Source: an uncultured Lachnospiraceae bacterium
Lineage (GTDB): Bacteria > Bacillota > Clostridia > Lachnospirales > Lachnospiraceae
DNA length: 64,000 nucleotides
Direction of reading: 5' to 3'
Assembly (NCBI GenBank): GCA_910585635.1
Contig: CAJUFE010000010.1
Coordinates: forward strand, 1-64,000
Each line of letters starts with the position of its first letter. The stretch's first letter is position 1. Positions 35,317-45,162 of the stretch are shown here, one piece after another. The notes below the pieces were generated by a model that saw nothing but the letters and a program-made list of their open reading frames with translations, was not told where the DNA came from and made no database searches. Position numbers and translations under genes: made by a program.

Positions 35317-36286
35317 CAGGCACCTCGTTCCAGCTGATTTCTCCATATGGATTACACAGAAAGCCGATGTCAATTCCCACGGGACGTGTCTCCACATCGA
35401 TCTCCGCCCTATAATCCTTCCATGATGCCGGATATGCTACATTTTCTTTCTTCTGTACATGAACCATATCAAACAGCCGATGGGCCGGAGCACAGCCAAG
35501 GGCTGCCTGCCTTTTTCTCTGATTCAAATCAGAATCGGTTCCCGTATGGCGGAAAATAATCAATGGCGTGATCACGGACATTTCCCCCTTACTGGAAGAA
35601 CGGTCATGCTCATACATATTCAAAATGGATTCAAACAGAATCTTCAAATCCTGCTCGTCAAAACCTGTCTCTTCCGCCAGGTTCGCACTGATAAACCCTC
35701 TCGCTTCATACAGTCCGTAAGGAATAAGCTGTTTTCTTCCCATGGTGCGAAGCTTGTCCTCCGGCTGTTCCTGCTCCCATGCTTCATACTCCTCTACGGT
35801 CTTGGCATTTCCCGCAGCATCCGCTGTTGCCATTCTCGTGATGGAAATATCCAATGGCTGAATGGGATCCAGAGAACGTGCAAACGCTATCTGCACAGGC
35901 CCGCGCACCTGACCGGCGTTTGGCCCGGTGGACATCACCGCGCCGAATGTACGCACGTCATAAAACATCTCACAGGCTTTTCTACGCCCTGCATAAACCT
36001 CGTTTTTCCCTTTCGCCGAAAGATCTGTTCCGCTGCGCTCTTTTGCCCGGGCTATACCAGTGTTAATATTGCTGGCGCTACGAACTAGCATTTCCATCCC
36101 AGCATTTCCCTTATAAGCAGCCTGTACATAATTCCTGATCCTGCGCTTGATTGCCACATCTGTAATATACCCGTGAAGACTCTGGGGATCTGTCCGCGGC
36201 GTATTCCCCATATCAGGATCCCCGTTTGGATTTCCGTTTCTGCACTCAATATAAAACATGAATTCATAACGATTCTCAATTGCCAT
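35291..36286 (-). CDS. cas7c: Cas7c (Csd2), crRNA backbone subunit
   Basis: 331 residues from ATG 36286 (MAIENRYEFMFYIECRNGNP, GAGAGGTG upstream); a GTG at 36295 is a less likely start. The run NGNPNGDPDMGNTPRTDPQ and TDVAIKRRIRNYVQ is diagnostic of Csd2. Several copies coat the crRNA in the I-C Cascade. The ribosome site overlaps the cas8c stop. Confidence 0.96.
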   Translation of the reverse strand: MAIENRYEFMFYIECRNGNPNGDPDMGNTPRTDPQSLHGYITDVAIKRRIRNYVQAAYKGNAGMEMLVRSASNINTGIARAKERSGTDLSAKGKNEVYAGRRKACEMFYDVRTFGAVMSTGPNAGQVRGPVQIAFARSLDPIQPLDISITRMATADAAGNAKTVEEYEAWEQEQPEDKLRTMGRKQLIPYGLYEARGFISANLAEETGFDEQDLKILFESILNMYEHDRSSSKGEMSVITPLIIFRHTGTDSDLNQRKRQAALGCAPAHRLFDMVHVQKKENVAYPASWKDYRAEIDVETRPVGIDIGFLCNPYGEISWNEVPDDADFFRG

Positions 36287-36291
36287 GCCTG

Positions 36292-38124
36292 TCACCTCTC
36301 ATCTTCTTTCTTTCCAGAATAAATCTCTGCCTTCTGCTGATAATATCCCAGTGCAAACTCCGTCTGCTGCATCATGGTAAGCACAGTAGGGATATCACGT
36401 TCCCCTATACTCTGGTAAATTTCTGTCAAGATTTTCTCGTAATAAACGGCCAACCCCCGTTCCAGCTTTGCCAGATGGTACTGCGAAAGTTGGGATAATT
36501 TCCCGATCACCAAGCCAGGGCCTGCCATAGCCGCGGCGTAATACCGTTCGGCGATCCCCACATTTACCTCCGGCATTGCTTTCTCCTGGATCACAGAGTA
36601 GACAGCCATCAAACGTCCGCACAAGTATGCGGTGCTGCGGTTCTGCCGGTTAAGCTCTTCTTTCATGATCTCTTCCTCTCCTTCCTTCCTCTGTTTTCTC
36701 CTGATCCAGGCTTTCAGTAACTGATAAGCCAATGTCTCCTGCCCGGTGGGTTTACGGACATCCTTTTCCTGTACATTGTTTCCTTTCTCTGCATCTCCAT
36801 CTTCCCCGTCCCCTCGCCTTTTGTCCTTATCTGCCAGAGAATAAGCCCTGAGCCATTGCAGGACACGGTAAGCCGCCTCATCCGGTAGAGGGCTTCCATG
36901 GATCGCTGCATAAGCCACACGCTGAGCGAGGTTTGATAATTCATGATCCATCCTTTCCCATATCCTGCTCCCTCCGCCGGGCTTCAGCATGCGTAAACAT
37001 AATGCCTTTAGCTTTGGCGTCCGCGTCATTCCCTGCCCTCCGGGCAGGATCAGCCGTAAATCCTCAAACCATAAGCAGACATTCTCGTACAGTTCCTCAT
37101 AGCTTCCCTCATGCCAGCCCCGCACCATCATCCTTCCGCCTGCGCCGGACAAAGGCATCATATAATACATCACATCCGGTTTTCCGGCCAATTTTCCTTC
37201 CCGAATAGCCTGGACCAATGCCTGTGCGGCCGCAAATGCCTCCCTCTCTTTTTCTTCATCTGAAGTTTCTTCCTCTTCCCCTTCCACCATACCTCCGCCA
37301 AACAGCATGGAAAGCATGTCCTCCTGCTTTTCCACCTGCTTGGAATACCAGTGGATCATTTTAGCGCCCGCCAGAACATCCGCTTTCTGGATCAGTTTAC
37401 CCAAAGCGGCATTCACGGCTGTCATTGCTGTCTCGGACACCACTGCGTTTGCACTTTGCTTTAATCCGTAGGACCGAAAGGCATCTTTATCAAAGCATAA
37501 AAATGCATCTCCCGATGTATGCCCACCAACTCTCTTCAATCCTGACACTTTTGGAACCGTAGCCATCGGCTGGGACAATTCCCCGGTGATCAGACATCTC
37601 TCTTCCTTTCCCTTGGATGCCGTCTGTATTTTCTTCCTGAACTGATCCCAATACTCGTAATAACGCTCGCTTCGTTCCAGATATTGGCCATCTACTGCGA
37701 ATCCGACCGGATCCGCAGGCTTTAATCTCTTATCTGCCAGGACACTGCGCATTTCTTCCAATATCCCGGGATCACGAAGCGCATTTGCCACAATCCCGAA
37801 CAAAGGCTCCGCATTTCTGCCCTCTTCAAAAAAAGAAAGAAAAAAATCATGCTTCACAGGTACATTCTTATCTTTCTTCTCATCATTTACAATGCAAAGC
37901 ACGATCCCTGCTTTTTCGATCAACGGATTACAATATCTTGTACCGTTTGCCGCTGTTCCCGCGTCCGGTGCGTTCACTGGCTCCGCATCCTTTTCCCTGA
38001 CTTCCAGATCCAGGAATTGCCCCACCGCAGACAGATGAAAATATCCCTTGGGGCGTTTGGGTTTAAAGCCGGGACGGGCGGCAAGCTTATGCTCAACCGC
38101 ATACCGATATAATTCCTCAAGCAT
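36292..38124 (-). CDS. cas8c: Cas8c (Csd1), large subunit of I-C Cascade
   Basis: 610 residues, start MLEELYRYAVEHKLAARPGFKPK as in Csd1. It recognises the PAM; in I-C systems an internal start inside cas8c has been reported to make a small subunit (Cas11c). A candidate internal product would start within the C-terminal 120 residues, where the sequence is helical (LNRQNRSTAYLCGRLMAVYS); I note ATG codons there but no clear strong ribosome site. Overlaps cas5c by 8 bp. Confidence 0.95.
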   Translation of the reverse strand: MLEELYRYAVEHKLAARPGFKPKRPKGYFHLSAVGQFLDLEVREKDAEPVNAPDAGTAANGTRYCNPLIEKAGIVLCIVNDEKKDKNVPVKHDFFLSFFEEGRNAEPLFGIVANALRDPGILEEMRSVLADKRLKPADPVGFAVDGQYLERSERYYEYWDQFRKKIQTASKGKEERCLITGELSQPMATVPKVSGLKRVGGHTSGDAFLCFDKDAFRSYGLKQSANAVVSETAMTAVNAALGKLIQKADVLAGAKMIHWYSKQVEKQEDMLSMLFGGGMVEGEEEETSDEEKEREAFAAAQALVQAIREGKLAGKPDVMYYMMPLSGAGGRMMVRGWHEGSYEELYENVCLWFEDLRLILPGGQGMTRTPKLKALCLRMLKPGGGSRIWERMDHELSNLAQRVAYAAIHGSPLPDEAAYRVLQWLRAYSLADKDKRRGDGEDGDAEKGNNVQEKDVRKPTGQETLAYQLLKAWIRRKQRKEGEEEIMKEELNRQNRSTAYLCGRLMAVYSVIQEKAMPEVNVGIAERYYAAAMAGPGLVIGKLSQLSQYHLAKLERGLAVYYEKILTEIYQSIGERDIPTVLTMMQQTEFALGYYQQKAEIYSGKKEDER

Positions 38125-38809
38125 ATCCTCCTGGCTCCTTTCCCCCTTTCAGGACTTCTGGTGAATCATAAGGCGGAACTTCCAGAACGCCTCGATCCAA
38201 ATGCCCATGGAAAAGTGAGATCTCAGGCTCTGTCTGTTTTGTAACGCCCCACTTGTGGAGATTAAATACATCATACACCATTAACCCCAGATCCATCGTG
38301 ACATCAATGGGTTTTCCTGCGCCGGAGGCCCACTCGAAGTAGGCCGGGAATTCCCGTGTCCCCATACATGGCTGCATAAATGCCTGGCCCCGTTTTACCC
38401 TTCGCTCAAACTGATCCATTAGATTTCCCGGTGCATGACCATAAGTAGCCCTGGGTACAATTTCTGCTGTGATCCGATAGCGGACGTCCTGCAGAACAAC
38501 GGATTGCCGCTGTGTCCTGTCATCTTCTATGTTAATGCATGCTTTCAGGGCATTGGCCTGAGGGATCTTCATCATTTTACTTTTTACTTCATTCCGCTTA
38601 AATGATATGTAGCGAATGGGCGACAACACTTCGATCCTACGGACCTGCCAGTAAAATTCCGGCGGTTTAGAATAAATGGAGGATAACAGCCCTCTGATCG
38701 CGCCGGGTGTGGGTACTGCATATGTCAACCGTTCCACTTTACTTTCTGGCCGCGTCCAAAGGGCAAAATCTCCCCAGACTTCAATGGTTGCACTTGGATT
38801 CTTACTCAC
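38117..38809 (-). CDS. cas5c: Cas5c (Csd5/Cas5d), crRNA-processing endonuclease
   Basis: 230 residues; IEVWGDFALWTRPESKVERL and TPGAIRGLLSSIYSKPPEFYW are typical of Cas5d, which replaces Cas6 in I-C and cleaves the repeat hairpin. Overlaps cas8c by 8 bp and follows cas3 by 17 bp, GGAGGTGAAGTG before ATG. Confidence 0.96.
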   Translation of the reverse strand: MSKNPSATIEVWGDFALWTRPESKVERLTYAVPTPGAIRGLLSSIYSKPPEFYWQVRRIEVLSPIRYISFKRNEVKSKMMKIPQANALKACINIEDDRTQRQSVVLQDVRYRITAEIVPRATYGHAPGNLMDQFERRVKRGQAFMQPCMGTREFPAYFEWASGAGKPIDVTMDLGLMVYDVFNLHKWGVTKQTEPEISLFHGHLDRGVLEVPPYDSPEVLKGGKEPGGYA

Positions 38810-38826
38810 ACTTCACCTCCCCTTTC

Positions 38827-41049
38827 TCAGAAGATCCCGTCAAAAGCTTCCAAAGCTGCAAAATTTAGTCCCAATTTTCCATGATAGCACTCCGGATCCC
38901 CTAGAAGATACCAATCAGTCTGCACCTCACTTTCTCTCCCATGTGTCCGGAAAAACAGCGGGATACAGCATTCTTTCACTTTATCTTCCGCAAAGGAAGA
39001 GATCGTCAACGGTCTGGCGCGCCTGATCAGATCCCGCGTGAGTCCTGTTTTCTCATATTCTTTCTGAAGAGAGCAAAACAGCTCCATTTCACCTTTCCAG
39101 GGGACGATCACCTGTACGCCATTGGATCCGATCAGCTTATATGCTTCCTGCACTTTCTGATAATCCCTGTCCTCCAGAGCCTTTTTTAGCGTTTCTTTGT
39201 CCCCATCCCCATTAGAATACAGGATTTCGTAGTATTCCTCAATATGCTTCAGATCGGAGCAATCAATAGGATGCCGGGAGGCCAGTGTCTTTACACAGAG
39301 GGCCGCTTTTTGATAATATACCTCGGGAGGGTACAAATGTTCCTCCTTTGGAAGAAAAACGATCATCTTGCCATCGTCACTGTCACCGTTTCGGTTACAT
39401 CTACCTGCTGCCTGGATGATAGATTCCAGAGGCGCCAATGCCCGATAAATTACAGGAAAGTCCAGATCGACACCTGCTTCAACACACTGAGTTGCCACCA
39501 GATAGCAGGACTTTTCTCCTACAAGCCGCTCCTTGATAACATCCAAAACTTCAGTTCGATGCGCTCCGCATAAGTCACTGGTCAGATAAAATAGGCTTTC
39601 TGCCTCAGCTTCTGACAGGATTTCTTCCAGAATACGAAATAGCTTTTCCGCATGCGTCCGCAGATTGACGATCACACATCCCTGTTTATAAGAGACCAGC
39701 TCCTTCGCGATCTGTCTGTATGGGATCGGCTCCTCGATCCTCCAATCATATGTAACACGCCTTGTAGACTGAAAAAGCCTCTCCGGATCCGGCACAATTT
39801 CCGTTGGTTTCCATTGCAGACCTGGAAGATATTGAAAAGACGGCTGTGTAGCCGTAGAGAACACCACAGTGCAGCCATACTGACTACAGAGTAGATTTAC
39901 CGTCTGGAGCGTAGCCTCCAGCAAATCCGGGGGCAGGGATTGGGCTTCGTCCAGAACGATCACGCTGTCTGCCAACTGATGCAGATGTCTGCAGCCTGTT
40001 GGCCTAGCAGAAAACAGCGGCTCAAAAAAGCCCACATTTGTGGTGACGATACAGGGCGCGTCCCACCGTTGTGCCAAAAGCCTGGCGCTCTCGTCCAAAA
40101 CTGCCGCGCTGTGGCTCTCCAACAGTTCCGGGAGGATCTTCCTATATTCCCGGACATTCTGCTCCATAATGGCAAGATAAGGGAGGATCAGAATGATCCG
40201 GCGCATCTGCCTGTGTTTTATACAGTGTTTTGCCGCAAATGCAAAAAGGCTCAAGGTCTTCCCTAGACCGGTAGGCGCCGTCAACGTGTACAGTCCCGGA
40301 GGTGATTCGGCGGCACGCAGGCAATCCTCAAAAAGCTGGTCACGAAGTTCATTAAGCGATGGCGATGATGTAGAAAACTTTTGTTTTTCGATCCGTATCT
40401 GCAAAAGATGCTCCAAAGCATCTTCCGGATCCAGTGCCGGGCCGGTATGCGTTTCCAGGTACTCCGACTGGAAATGCTCTGCTGAAGCGGAGTAATCTGC
40501 ATCTGCAAGCGCAGAAAGCCAAAAACGCGCTAACAGCATATGGGCGATCGGATCCTCTTCAACTGGAAGCGGTTTCGGGATTTTTATCTGTATAAGCTGA
40601 GGGTTTTCTGCCTGAAATGCATCTAAAGCCTCTTTCATTTCTGCCATACCAAACAACGAAAAAAGATTGCCTTCTTCGTCATACACGGATCCCGTTCCCT
40701 GCATCAATTCCTTCAGGCGCAAAATGCAGCTGTCATCCAGGTGGCTATGATGTGCGGCGATCACAGTGGCCAATAGCCTGGCGGTCTTTTTCTGCCCATA
40801 GAGAAAATACGCCAGAGCCGCTCCCGGATAAGCATGGTTTACATGCACCCGTTTTCCCTCCAGTACCTCCGCAAAGCGTTCACTTGCTTTCCCAAAATCA
40901 TGCAGTCCACCCAGGATCGCTCCTACTTCAGCATAACCGATCGGCTTTAAAAATTCACCACATAATCTGCCGGTACGCTGAACATGGTGTTCGAGAGTCT
41001 CCTTTTCCCCGGATGCATTTACGCTTCTTGCATAATAGCTTGCCTTCAT
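38827..41049 (-). CDS. cas3: Cas3, HD nuclease-helicase
   Basis: 740 residues. The HD nuclease domain shows GGLHDFGKASERF and HHSHLDD near the N-terminus; the helicase has motif I TAPTGLGKTLS, motif II VLDEAQSL (DEAQ box) and motif VI QAAGRCNRNG. It is recruited by Cascade to degrade target DNA. First gene of the cas operon, behind the promoter at 41097-41126. GAGAGGACGTTC precedes ATG 41049. Confidence 0.96.
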   Translation of the reverse strand: MKASYYARSVNASGEKETLEHHVQRTGRLCGEFLKPIGYAEVGAILGGLHDFGKASERFAEVLEGKRVHVNHAYPGAALAYFLYGQKKTARLLATVIAAHHSHLDDSCILRLKELMQGTGSVYDEEGNLFSLFGMAEMKEALDAFQAENPQLIQIKIPKPLPVEEDPIAHMLLARFWLSALADADYSASAEHFQSEYLETHTGPALDPEDALEHLLQIRIEKQKFSTSSPSLNELRDQLFEDCLRAAESPPGLYTLTAPTGLGKTLSLFAFAAKHCIKHRQMRRIILILPYLAIMEQNVREYRKILPELLESHSAAVLDESARLLAQRWDAPCIVTTNVGFFEPLFSARPTGCRHLHQLADSVIVLDEAQSLPPDLLEATLQTVNLLCSQYGCTVVFSTATQPSFQYLPGLQWKPTEIVPDPERLFQSTRRVTYDWRIEEPIPYRQIAKELVSYKQGCVIVNLRTHAEKLFRILEEILSEAEAESLFYLTSDLCGAHRTEVLDVIKERLVGEKSCYLVATQCVEAGVDLDFPVIYRALAPLESIIQAAGRCNRNGDSDDGKMIVFLPKEEHLYPPEVYYQKAALCVKTLASRHPIDCSDLKHIEEYYEILYSNGDGDKETLKKALEDRDYQKVQEAYKLIGSNGVQVIVPWKGEMELFCSLQKEYEKTGLTRDLIRRARPLTISSFAEDKVKECCIPLFFRTHGRESEVQTDWYLLGDPECYHGKLGLNFAALEAFDGIF

Positions 41050-41096
41050 TGAACGTCCTCTCTGTTGTTATTGTAAAATTTTTTTCTACTGGAGAT

Positions 41097-41126
41097 ATTA
41101 TAATATATCAAGGGAAAAATTGTCAA
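41097..41126 (-). promoter_or_regulatory. Promoter of the cas operon
   Basis: On the minus strand -35 TTGACA (41126-41121) and -10 TATAAT (41102-41097) are both perfect consensus with an 18-bp spacer; the predicted start lies about 40 bases before cas3. Confidence 0.85.
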
Positions 41127-41147
41127 ACATTTTATATAGAAAATGTT
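41126..41147. promoter_or_regulatory. Palindrome touching the cas -35 box, candidate operator
   Basis: Perfect 8-bp arms AACATTTT (41126-41133) and AAAATGTT (41140-41147) around a 6-base AT spacer. It abuts and shares one base with the -35 box, where an activator or repressor would act. Confidence 0.55.
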
Positions 41148-41399
41148 ATAGCGAATTTTACAATATGTGTTTATTTTGCACAAAGCAATATGCTGATACC
41201 GATATTTTTTCCTAATTAATCATAACTTTAGGCGCTTTCTTGATGAAGCACCTTTTTGCTTTCACTTTTCAGAGATTTTTGACTTCTGACACTCGTTTTT
41301 TTTTATCTACGCAACCCCTCTTAACGTGGGGAAACTTCTGATCGATCTGTTAAAAGTAACCGCGGCATCTCTAAAACGATCTCAAATGATAAGATATCC

Positions 41400-41428
41400 T
41401 TGGAAAGTGATCCGAAATATGGTATGAT
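41400..41428 (+). promoter_or_regulatory. Promoter of deoR-type gene
   Basis: TTGGAA (41400-41405), 17-bp spacer, TATGAT (41423-41428), 24 bases before the start codon. The rest of 41150-41399 is AT-rich and holds no gene that I can support. Confidence 0.7.
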
Positions 41429-41452
41429 CCATAAAGAAGGGAGGTCCAGCCT

Positions 41453-42220
41453 ATGTTCGCAGAGGAGAGGCAGGAGCAGATCGTCCGCCTTGTGGAGCAG
41501 AAGGGGTCGGTCCGCGTCAAGGAGCTGAGTGAGCAGTTCCAGGTGACAGAGGATTGTATCCGAAAGGATCTGACGTTGCTGGAAAAGCGCGGGCTGTTGA
41601 AGAAGTCCTACGGAGGCGCGATAAAGCGCAGGGTCAATACCCATGATCTCCATGTTTCCCAGCGCCGGGATAAGAATATTGAGGCCAAGCAGAAGATCGC
41701 GGCCAGGGCCATGGAGCTGATCAAGGATGGGGATATGGTCTTTTTAGATATCTCCACTGCCAGTCTGGAGCTGGCTAAGCTCCTGGTCCGGTCAAACATG
41801 GATATCACGGTTGTCTCGAATATGATCGATATCATGCTGGAGTTCATGACGCCCACTAATGTGCGTTTTATCTTTATCGGCGGCTGCTTCAGCAGGGGAC
41901 GGGATGGCTTTGTGGGCAGCTATACAGATAGGCGGATCGGGGAATTCCGGTTCGACCTGGCTTTTTTGGGCAATGTAGGGGTGGATCTGTATGACAACAG
42001 TGTGTTCACCTACATGGTCAGTGATGGACTGACGAAAAATGCCGTCCTGGAAGTGAGCAAGCGTTCCTATATGCTGCTGGAGACCAGGAAATTTGGCATG
42101 GATGGCACCTACCGGTACGCTACGGTGGATCGGTTCACCGGGGCTGTGATGGAGCAGGCGCCGCCGGAGGAGCTGGAGGAGAAGCGGAGAGAATATCCGA
42201 TCGAGTGGCTCTGGAGCTGA
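41453..42220 (+). CDS. DeoR-family transcriptional regulator
   Basis: 255 residues. N-terminal winged helix ERQEQIVRLVEQKGSVRVKELSEQF...IRKDLTLLEKRGLLKKSYGGAI is the DeoR signature; residues 75-250 are the sugar-phosphate-sensing DeoRC domain (DGDMVFLDISTASLELAKLL, VVSNMIDIM). It probably represses the glycyl-radical operon that follows, in response to a phosphorylated sugar. GGGAGGTCCAGCCT precedes ATG. A terminator at 42243-42288 separates it from the next genes. Confidence 0.93.
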   Translation: MFAEERQEQIVRLVEQKGSVRVKELSEQFQVTEDCIRKDLTLLEKRGLLKKSYGGAIKRRVNTHDLHVSQRRDKNIEAKQKIAARAMELIKDGDMVFLDISTASLELAKLLVRSNMDITVVSNMIDIMLEFMTPTNVRFIFIGGCFSRGRDGFVGSYTDRRIGEFRFDLAFLGNVGVDLYDNSVFTYMVSDGLTKNAVLEVSKRSYMLLETRKFGMDGTYRYATVDRFTGAVMEQAPPEELEEKRREYPIEWLWS

Positions 42221-42242
42221 CAGGACCGAAATATGATACATG

Positions 42243-42288
42243 AAAAAGACTGCCTGGGATCGCAGAAGATCTCAGACGGTCTTTTTTT
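42243..42288 (+). terminator. Terminator after deoR-type gene
   Basis: AAAAAGACTGCCTGGGATC pairs with GATCTCAGACGGTCTTTTT with three mismatches; seven T follow. Confidence 0.85.
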
Positions 42289-42410
42289 GCGCCACACCAT
42301 GGCCCTGTCCTGCTGTGCAGGCATGTCCCCTGCGCCGGAAGGAGTAAAAGAAAAGGCGGGCACGGATCACAGGGGAGCAGAGATGGCGGAAAAGAACGAG
42401 ATATCGGGGC

Positions 42411-42500
42411 GGAACGGCAAGGGCGGAGGAACGGCAGGAGTGGAGGGGAGGCAAGGGCGGAGGAACGGCAAGGGCGGAGGAACGGCAAGGGCGGATGGGA
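42411..42500. repeat. 17-bp tandem repeats
   Basis: Unit AACGGCAAGGGCGGAGG occurs about four times, the second copy diverged (GGCAGGAGTGGAGGGGAGG). Intergenic, between deoR terminator and the glycyl-radical promoter. No gene is convincing here. Confidence 0.75.
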
Positions 42501-42587
42501 GGCATAGCGGATGGAAGGATAGGAATATGAAATGATAATAATAAATAGTAATTAATAATAAAAACAATAAAAATATATAAAAGACAA

Positions 42588-42616
42588 TTGACAAGTGATC
42601 ATGACTATGTTATATT
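42588..42616 (+). promoter_or_regulatory. Promoter of glycyl-radical operon with A/T-rich flank
   Basis: TTGACA (42588-42593), 17-bp spacer, TATATT (42611-42616). On both sides ACAATAA-like repeats occur (about 42562-42572 and 42624-42665: AAACAATAACAAAAG, AAAACAATAAG), which resemble direct-repeat operators of DeoR-family repressors. Confidence 0.75.
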
Positions 42617-42733
42617 ATGAGCACAAACAATAACAAAAGATAAAAATAAATAAAAAACAATAAGAGAAGGCGGTAAATGATGGCACTAGATGACGGGACA
42701 GTTGACAGAGAGGGCAGCGAAAGGAGGAGAGGG

Positions 42734-45088
42734 ATGGAGCAACTGGTAATGACAGAACGGATCGGCATCCTGAAGGAGCGGATGCTGGCCAGCCCGCGCT
42801 ATGCGTCGATCGAGCAGGCGAAGATCATCACCGAGACCTATAAGGCCAATGAGGATAAGCCGCGGATCATCCAGCGGGCCTTGTCCTTAAAAGCGGCTTT
42901 AGAGCAGATGGAGATCGCGGTGGAGCCGGAGGAGCTGATCGTGGGCAACCGCACTGCCGGAGTGCGCTATGGGGTGGTCTTCCCGGAGAGCGGCAGTTCC
43001 TGGGTGGACCGGGAGTTTGAGACACTCCCCACCAGACCCCAGGACCGATTCCAGGTGCGTAAGGAGGATATCCGCTATTTCCGTGAGGTGATCCGCCCCT
43101 ACTGGGAAGGAAAGTCCTTGGAGGATGTGCTGCGCAGCCGCTACGGCAAGGAGATCGACCAGATCGCCAAGGTGGTCAAGATCAACCAAAAGGATCATGC
43201 CCAGGGGCATATCTGCCCCAACTGCAGAGAATGGCTGGCGAAAGGTCCGGCCGGTCTCGAGAAGGAAGCGCGGGAGCGGATGCAGGCGGCATCCGGAGAG
43301 AAGAGGGCATTTTATGAAAGCATAGTGCTGGTGATGGAAGGAGCCAGGGCGTTCATGTGCCGGTACAGCCGGCGCATGGCGGAGCTGGCGGCAGAGGAAA
43401 AGGAGGAGACAAGGCGCAGGGAGATGGAGACCGTGGCGGCGAACTGCAAAAATATCGCAGAGCGCCCGCCCCAGACCTTCCACGAGGCGGTGCAGTCGAT
43501 CTGGTTCCTCTTCGTCATCCTCCACATGGAGTCCAATGCCTCCTCCTTCTCCCCGGGGCGCATGGATAGGTCCCTCCAGGACTTTTACCAGGCGGACGTA
43601 GCGGCGGGGAGGCTGGATGCCCAGGGCGCCCTGGAGATCCTGGAGTGCCTGTGGCTGAAGTTCAACCAGATCGTCTATATGCGCAATGCGGGCAGCGCCA
43701 AGTTCTTCGCGGGCTTCCCCATCGGCTTTAACATCGCGGTGGGCGGGCAGGACGAGGCCGGGAATGACTTTGTGGATGAGCTGTCCTTCCTGTTCTTAAA
43801 GGCCCAGGAGCACCTGGGACTCCCCCAGCCGAACCTTTCCGTACGCATCCATGAGAACACCGGCGATGATCTGCTCAAGGCGGCCATCCGGGTGGTGGCA
43901 AAGGGCAGCGGCATGCCCCAGTTCTTTAATGATAAGGCGGTCATCCCCTCCATGATCGGGCTGGGGATCGACGAGAAGGATGCCAGGGACTATGCGATCG
44001 TGGGCTGTGTGGAGCTGACCACCCAGGGAGATAACCTAGGCTGGAGCGATGCCGCCATGTTCAACCTGAACAAGGTGCTGGAGCTGACCATGAACGGAGG
44101 CAGATGTCTGCTGACCGGGGAAAAGCTGGCGCCGGACTACGGCAGCCTGGAGACCTATCAGTCCTTTGAGGAGCTGGAGGCGGCCTTCGCCCGCCATCTC
44201 ACGGACTATATCAAAAAGATGGTGCAGGCCTGTGAGGAGGTGGAGAAGGTCCACATCGAACTGCTGCCCACCCCCTTCCTGTCCGCGGTCATCGATGACT
44301 GCATGGAAAAGGGCGTGGATGTGACCGCGGGCGGGGCCCATTATGCCCTGTCCGGCATCCAGATGATCCAGGTGGCGAACCTGGCGGACAGCCTGGCTGC
44401 CATAAAGCAGCTGGTCTTTGAGGAGGAGAAGGTCGACGGCGCAAGGCTGTTAAAGGCTCTCCGGCAGGACTTTAAGGGGGAAGAGATCCTGCGGGCCAGA
44501 CTGCTCAATAAGGTCCCTAAGTATGGGAACGACGTGGACTGGGTGGACGGACTGGGGGCAAAATGGGCCGGCTATTTCAGAGAACAGCTGGCTGGCTATG
44601 TCAATCACCGGGGCGGGCGTTATCACACCGGCATGTATACCGTCTCCGCCCATGTCCCCATGGGGGAAAATGTGGGCGCTTCGCCGGACGGACGGCATGC
44701 CGGACAGCCTCTGGCAGACGGGGGCATGTCCCCGGTCTATGGCCGGGATATCACCGGACCCACCGCCGTGCTGCGGTCCGTCGCCAAGCTGGATAAGAGC
44801 CTGACCACCAATGGAGGGCTGTTGAACATGAAGTTCCTTCCGGAGTTCTTTAGCACAGAGGAGGGGATCGACAAGTTCGCCCGGTTCCTGCGGACCTTTG
44901 TGGATCTGGAGATCCCCCACATCCAGTTCAATGTGGTGCGCCGGGAGGACCTGCTGGCGGCCAAGGCCGACCCGGAGCGCTACCGCAGCCTGACGGTCCG
45001 TGTGGCCGGCTATACGGCTTACTTTACGGAGCTGGCCGGGGAGCTGCAGGATGAGATCATCGCCAGGACCAGCTACGGGGATATCTGA
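42734..45088 (+). CDS. Glycyl-radical enzyme, pyruvate formate-lyase/dehydratase-like
   Basis: ATG 42734 has AAAGGAGGAGAGGG upstream and gives MEQLVMTERIGILKERML, 784 residues; ATG 42677 is an alternative. The thiyl Cys is in IVGCVELTTQGDN (about 425) and the glycyl radical in RVAGYTAYF (about 760). GCVE without the CC pair of true pyruvate formate-lyase places it among PflD/YbiW/dehydratase-type enzymes. The neighbouring activase and aldolase-like gene match the E. coli ybiY-ybiW-fsa layout. As I recall, YbiW-type enzymes have been linked to 1,5-anhydroglucitol-6-phosphate cleavage; this needs checking. The substrate here is not proven. Needs anaerobic conditions. Confidence 0.9.
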   Translation: MEQLVMTERIGILKERMLASPRYASIEQAKIITETYKANEDKPRIIQRALSLKAALEQMEIAVEPEELIVGNRTAGVRYGVVFPESGSSWVDREFETLPTRPQDRFQVRKEDIRYFREVIRPYWEGKSLEDVLRSRYGKEIDQIAKVVKINQKDHAQGHICPNCREWLAKGPAGLEKEARERMQAASGEKRAFYESIVLVMEGARAFMCRYSRRMAELAAEEKEETRRREMETVAANCKNIAERPPQTFHEAVQSIWFLFVILHMESNASSFSPGRMDRSLQDFYQADVAAGRLDAQGALEILECLWLKFNQIVYMRNAGSAKFFAGFPIGFNIAVGGQDEAGNDFVDELSFLFLKAQEHLGLPQPNLSVRIHENTGDDLLKAAIRVVAKGSGMPQFFNDKAVIPSMIGLGIDEKDARDYAIVGCVELTTQGDNLGWSDAAMFNLNKVLELTMNGGRCLLTGEKLAPDYGSLETYQSFEELEAAFARHLTDYIKKMVQACEEVEKVHIELLPTPFLSAVIDDCMEKGVDVTAGGAHYALSGIQMIQVANLADSLAAIKQLVFEEEKVDGARLLKALRQDFKGEEILRARLLNKVPKYGNDVDWVDGLGAKWAGYFREQLAGYVNHRGGRYHTGMYTVSAHVPMGENVGASPDGRHAGQPLADGGMSPVYGRDITGPTAVLRSVAKLDKSLTTNGGLLNMKFLPEFFSTEEGIDKFARFLRTFVDLEIPHIQFNVVRREDLLAAKADPERYRSLTVRVAGYTAYFTELAGELQDEIIARTSYGDI

Positions 45089-45162
45089 CGGCGGGTCATG
45101 ACTATGTGGGAGGGGAGCTGCCGCAAGATCCAGCGCATATGAGAGAAGGGAGAGGTGAGGCC

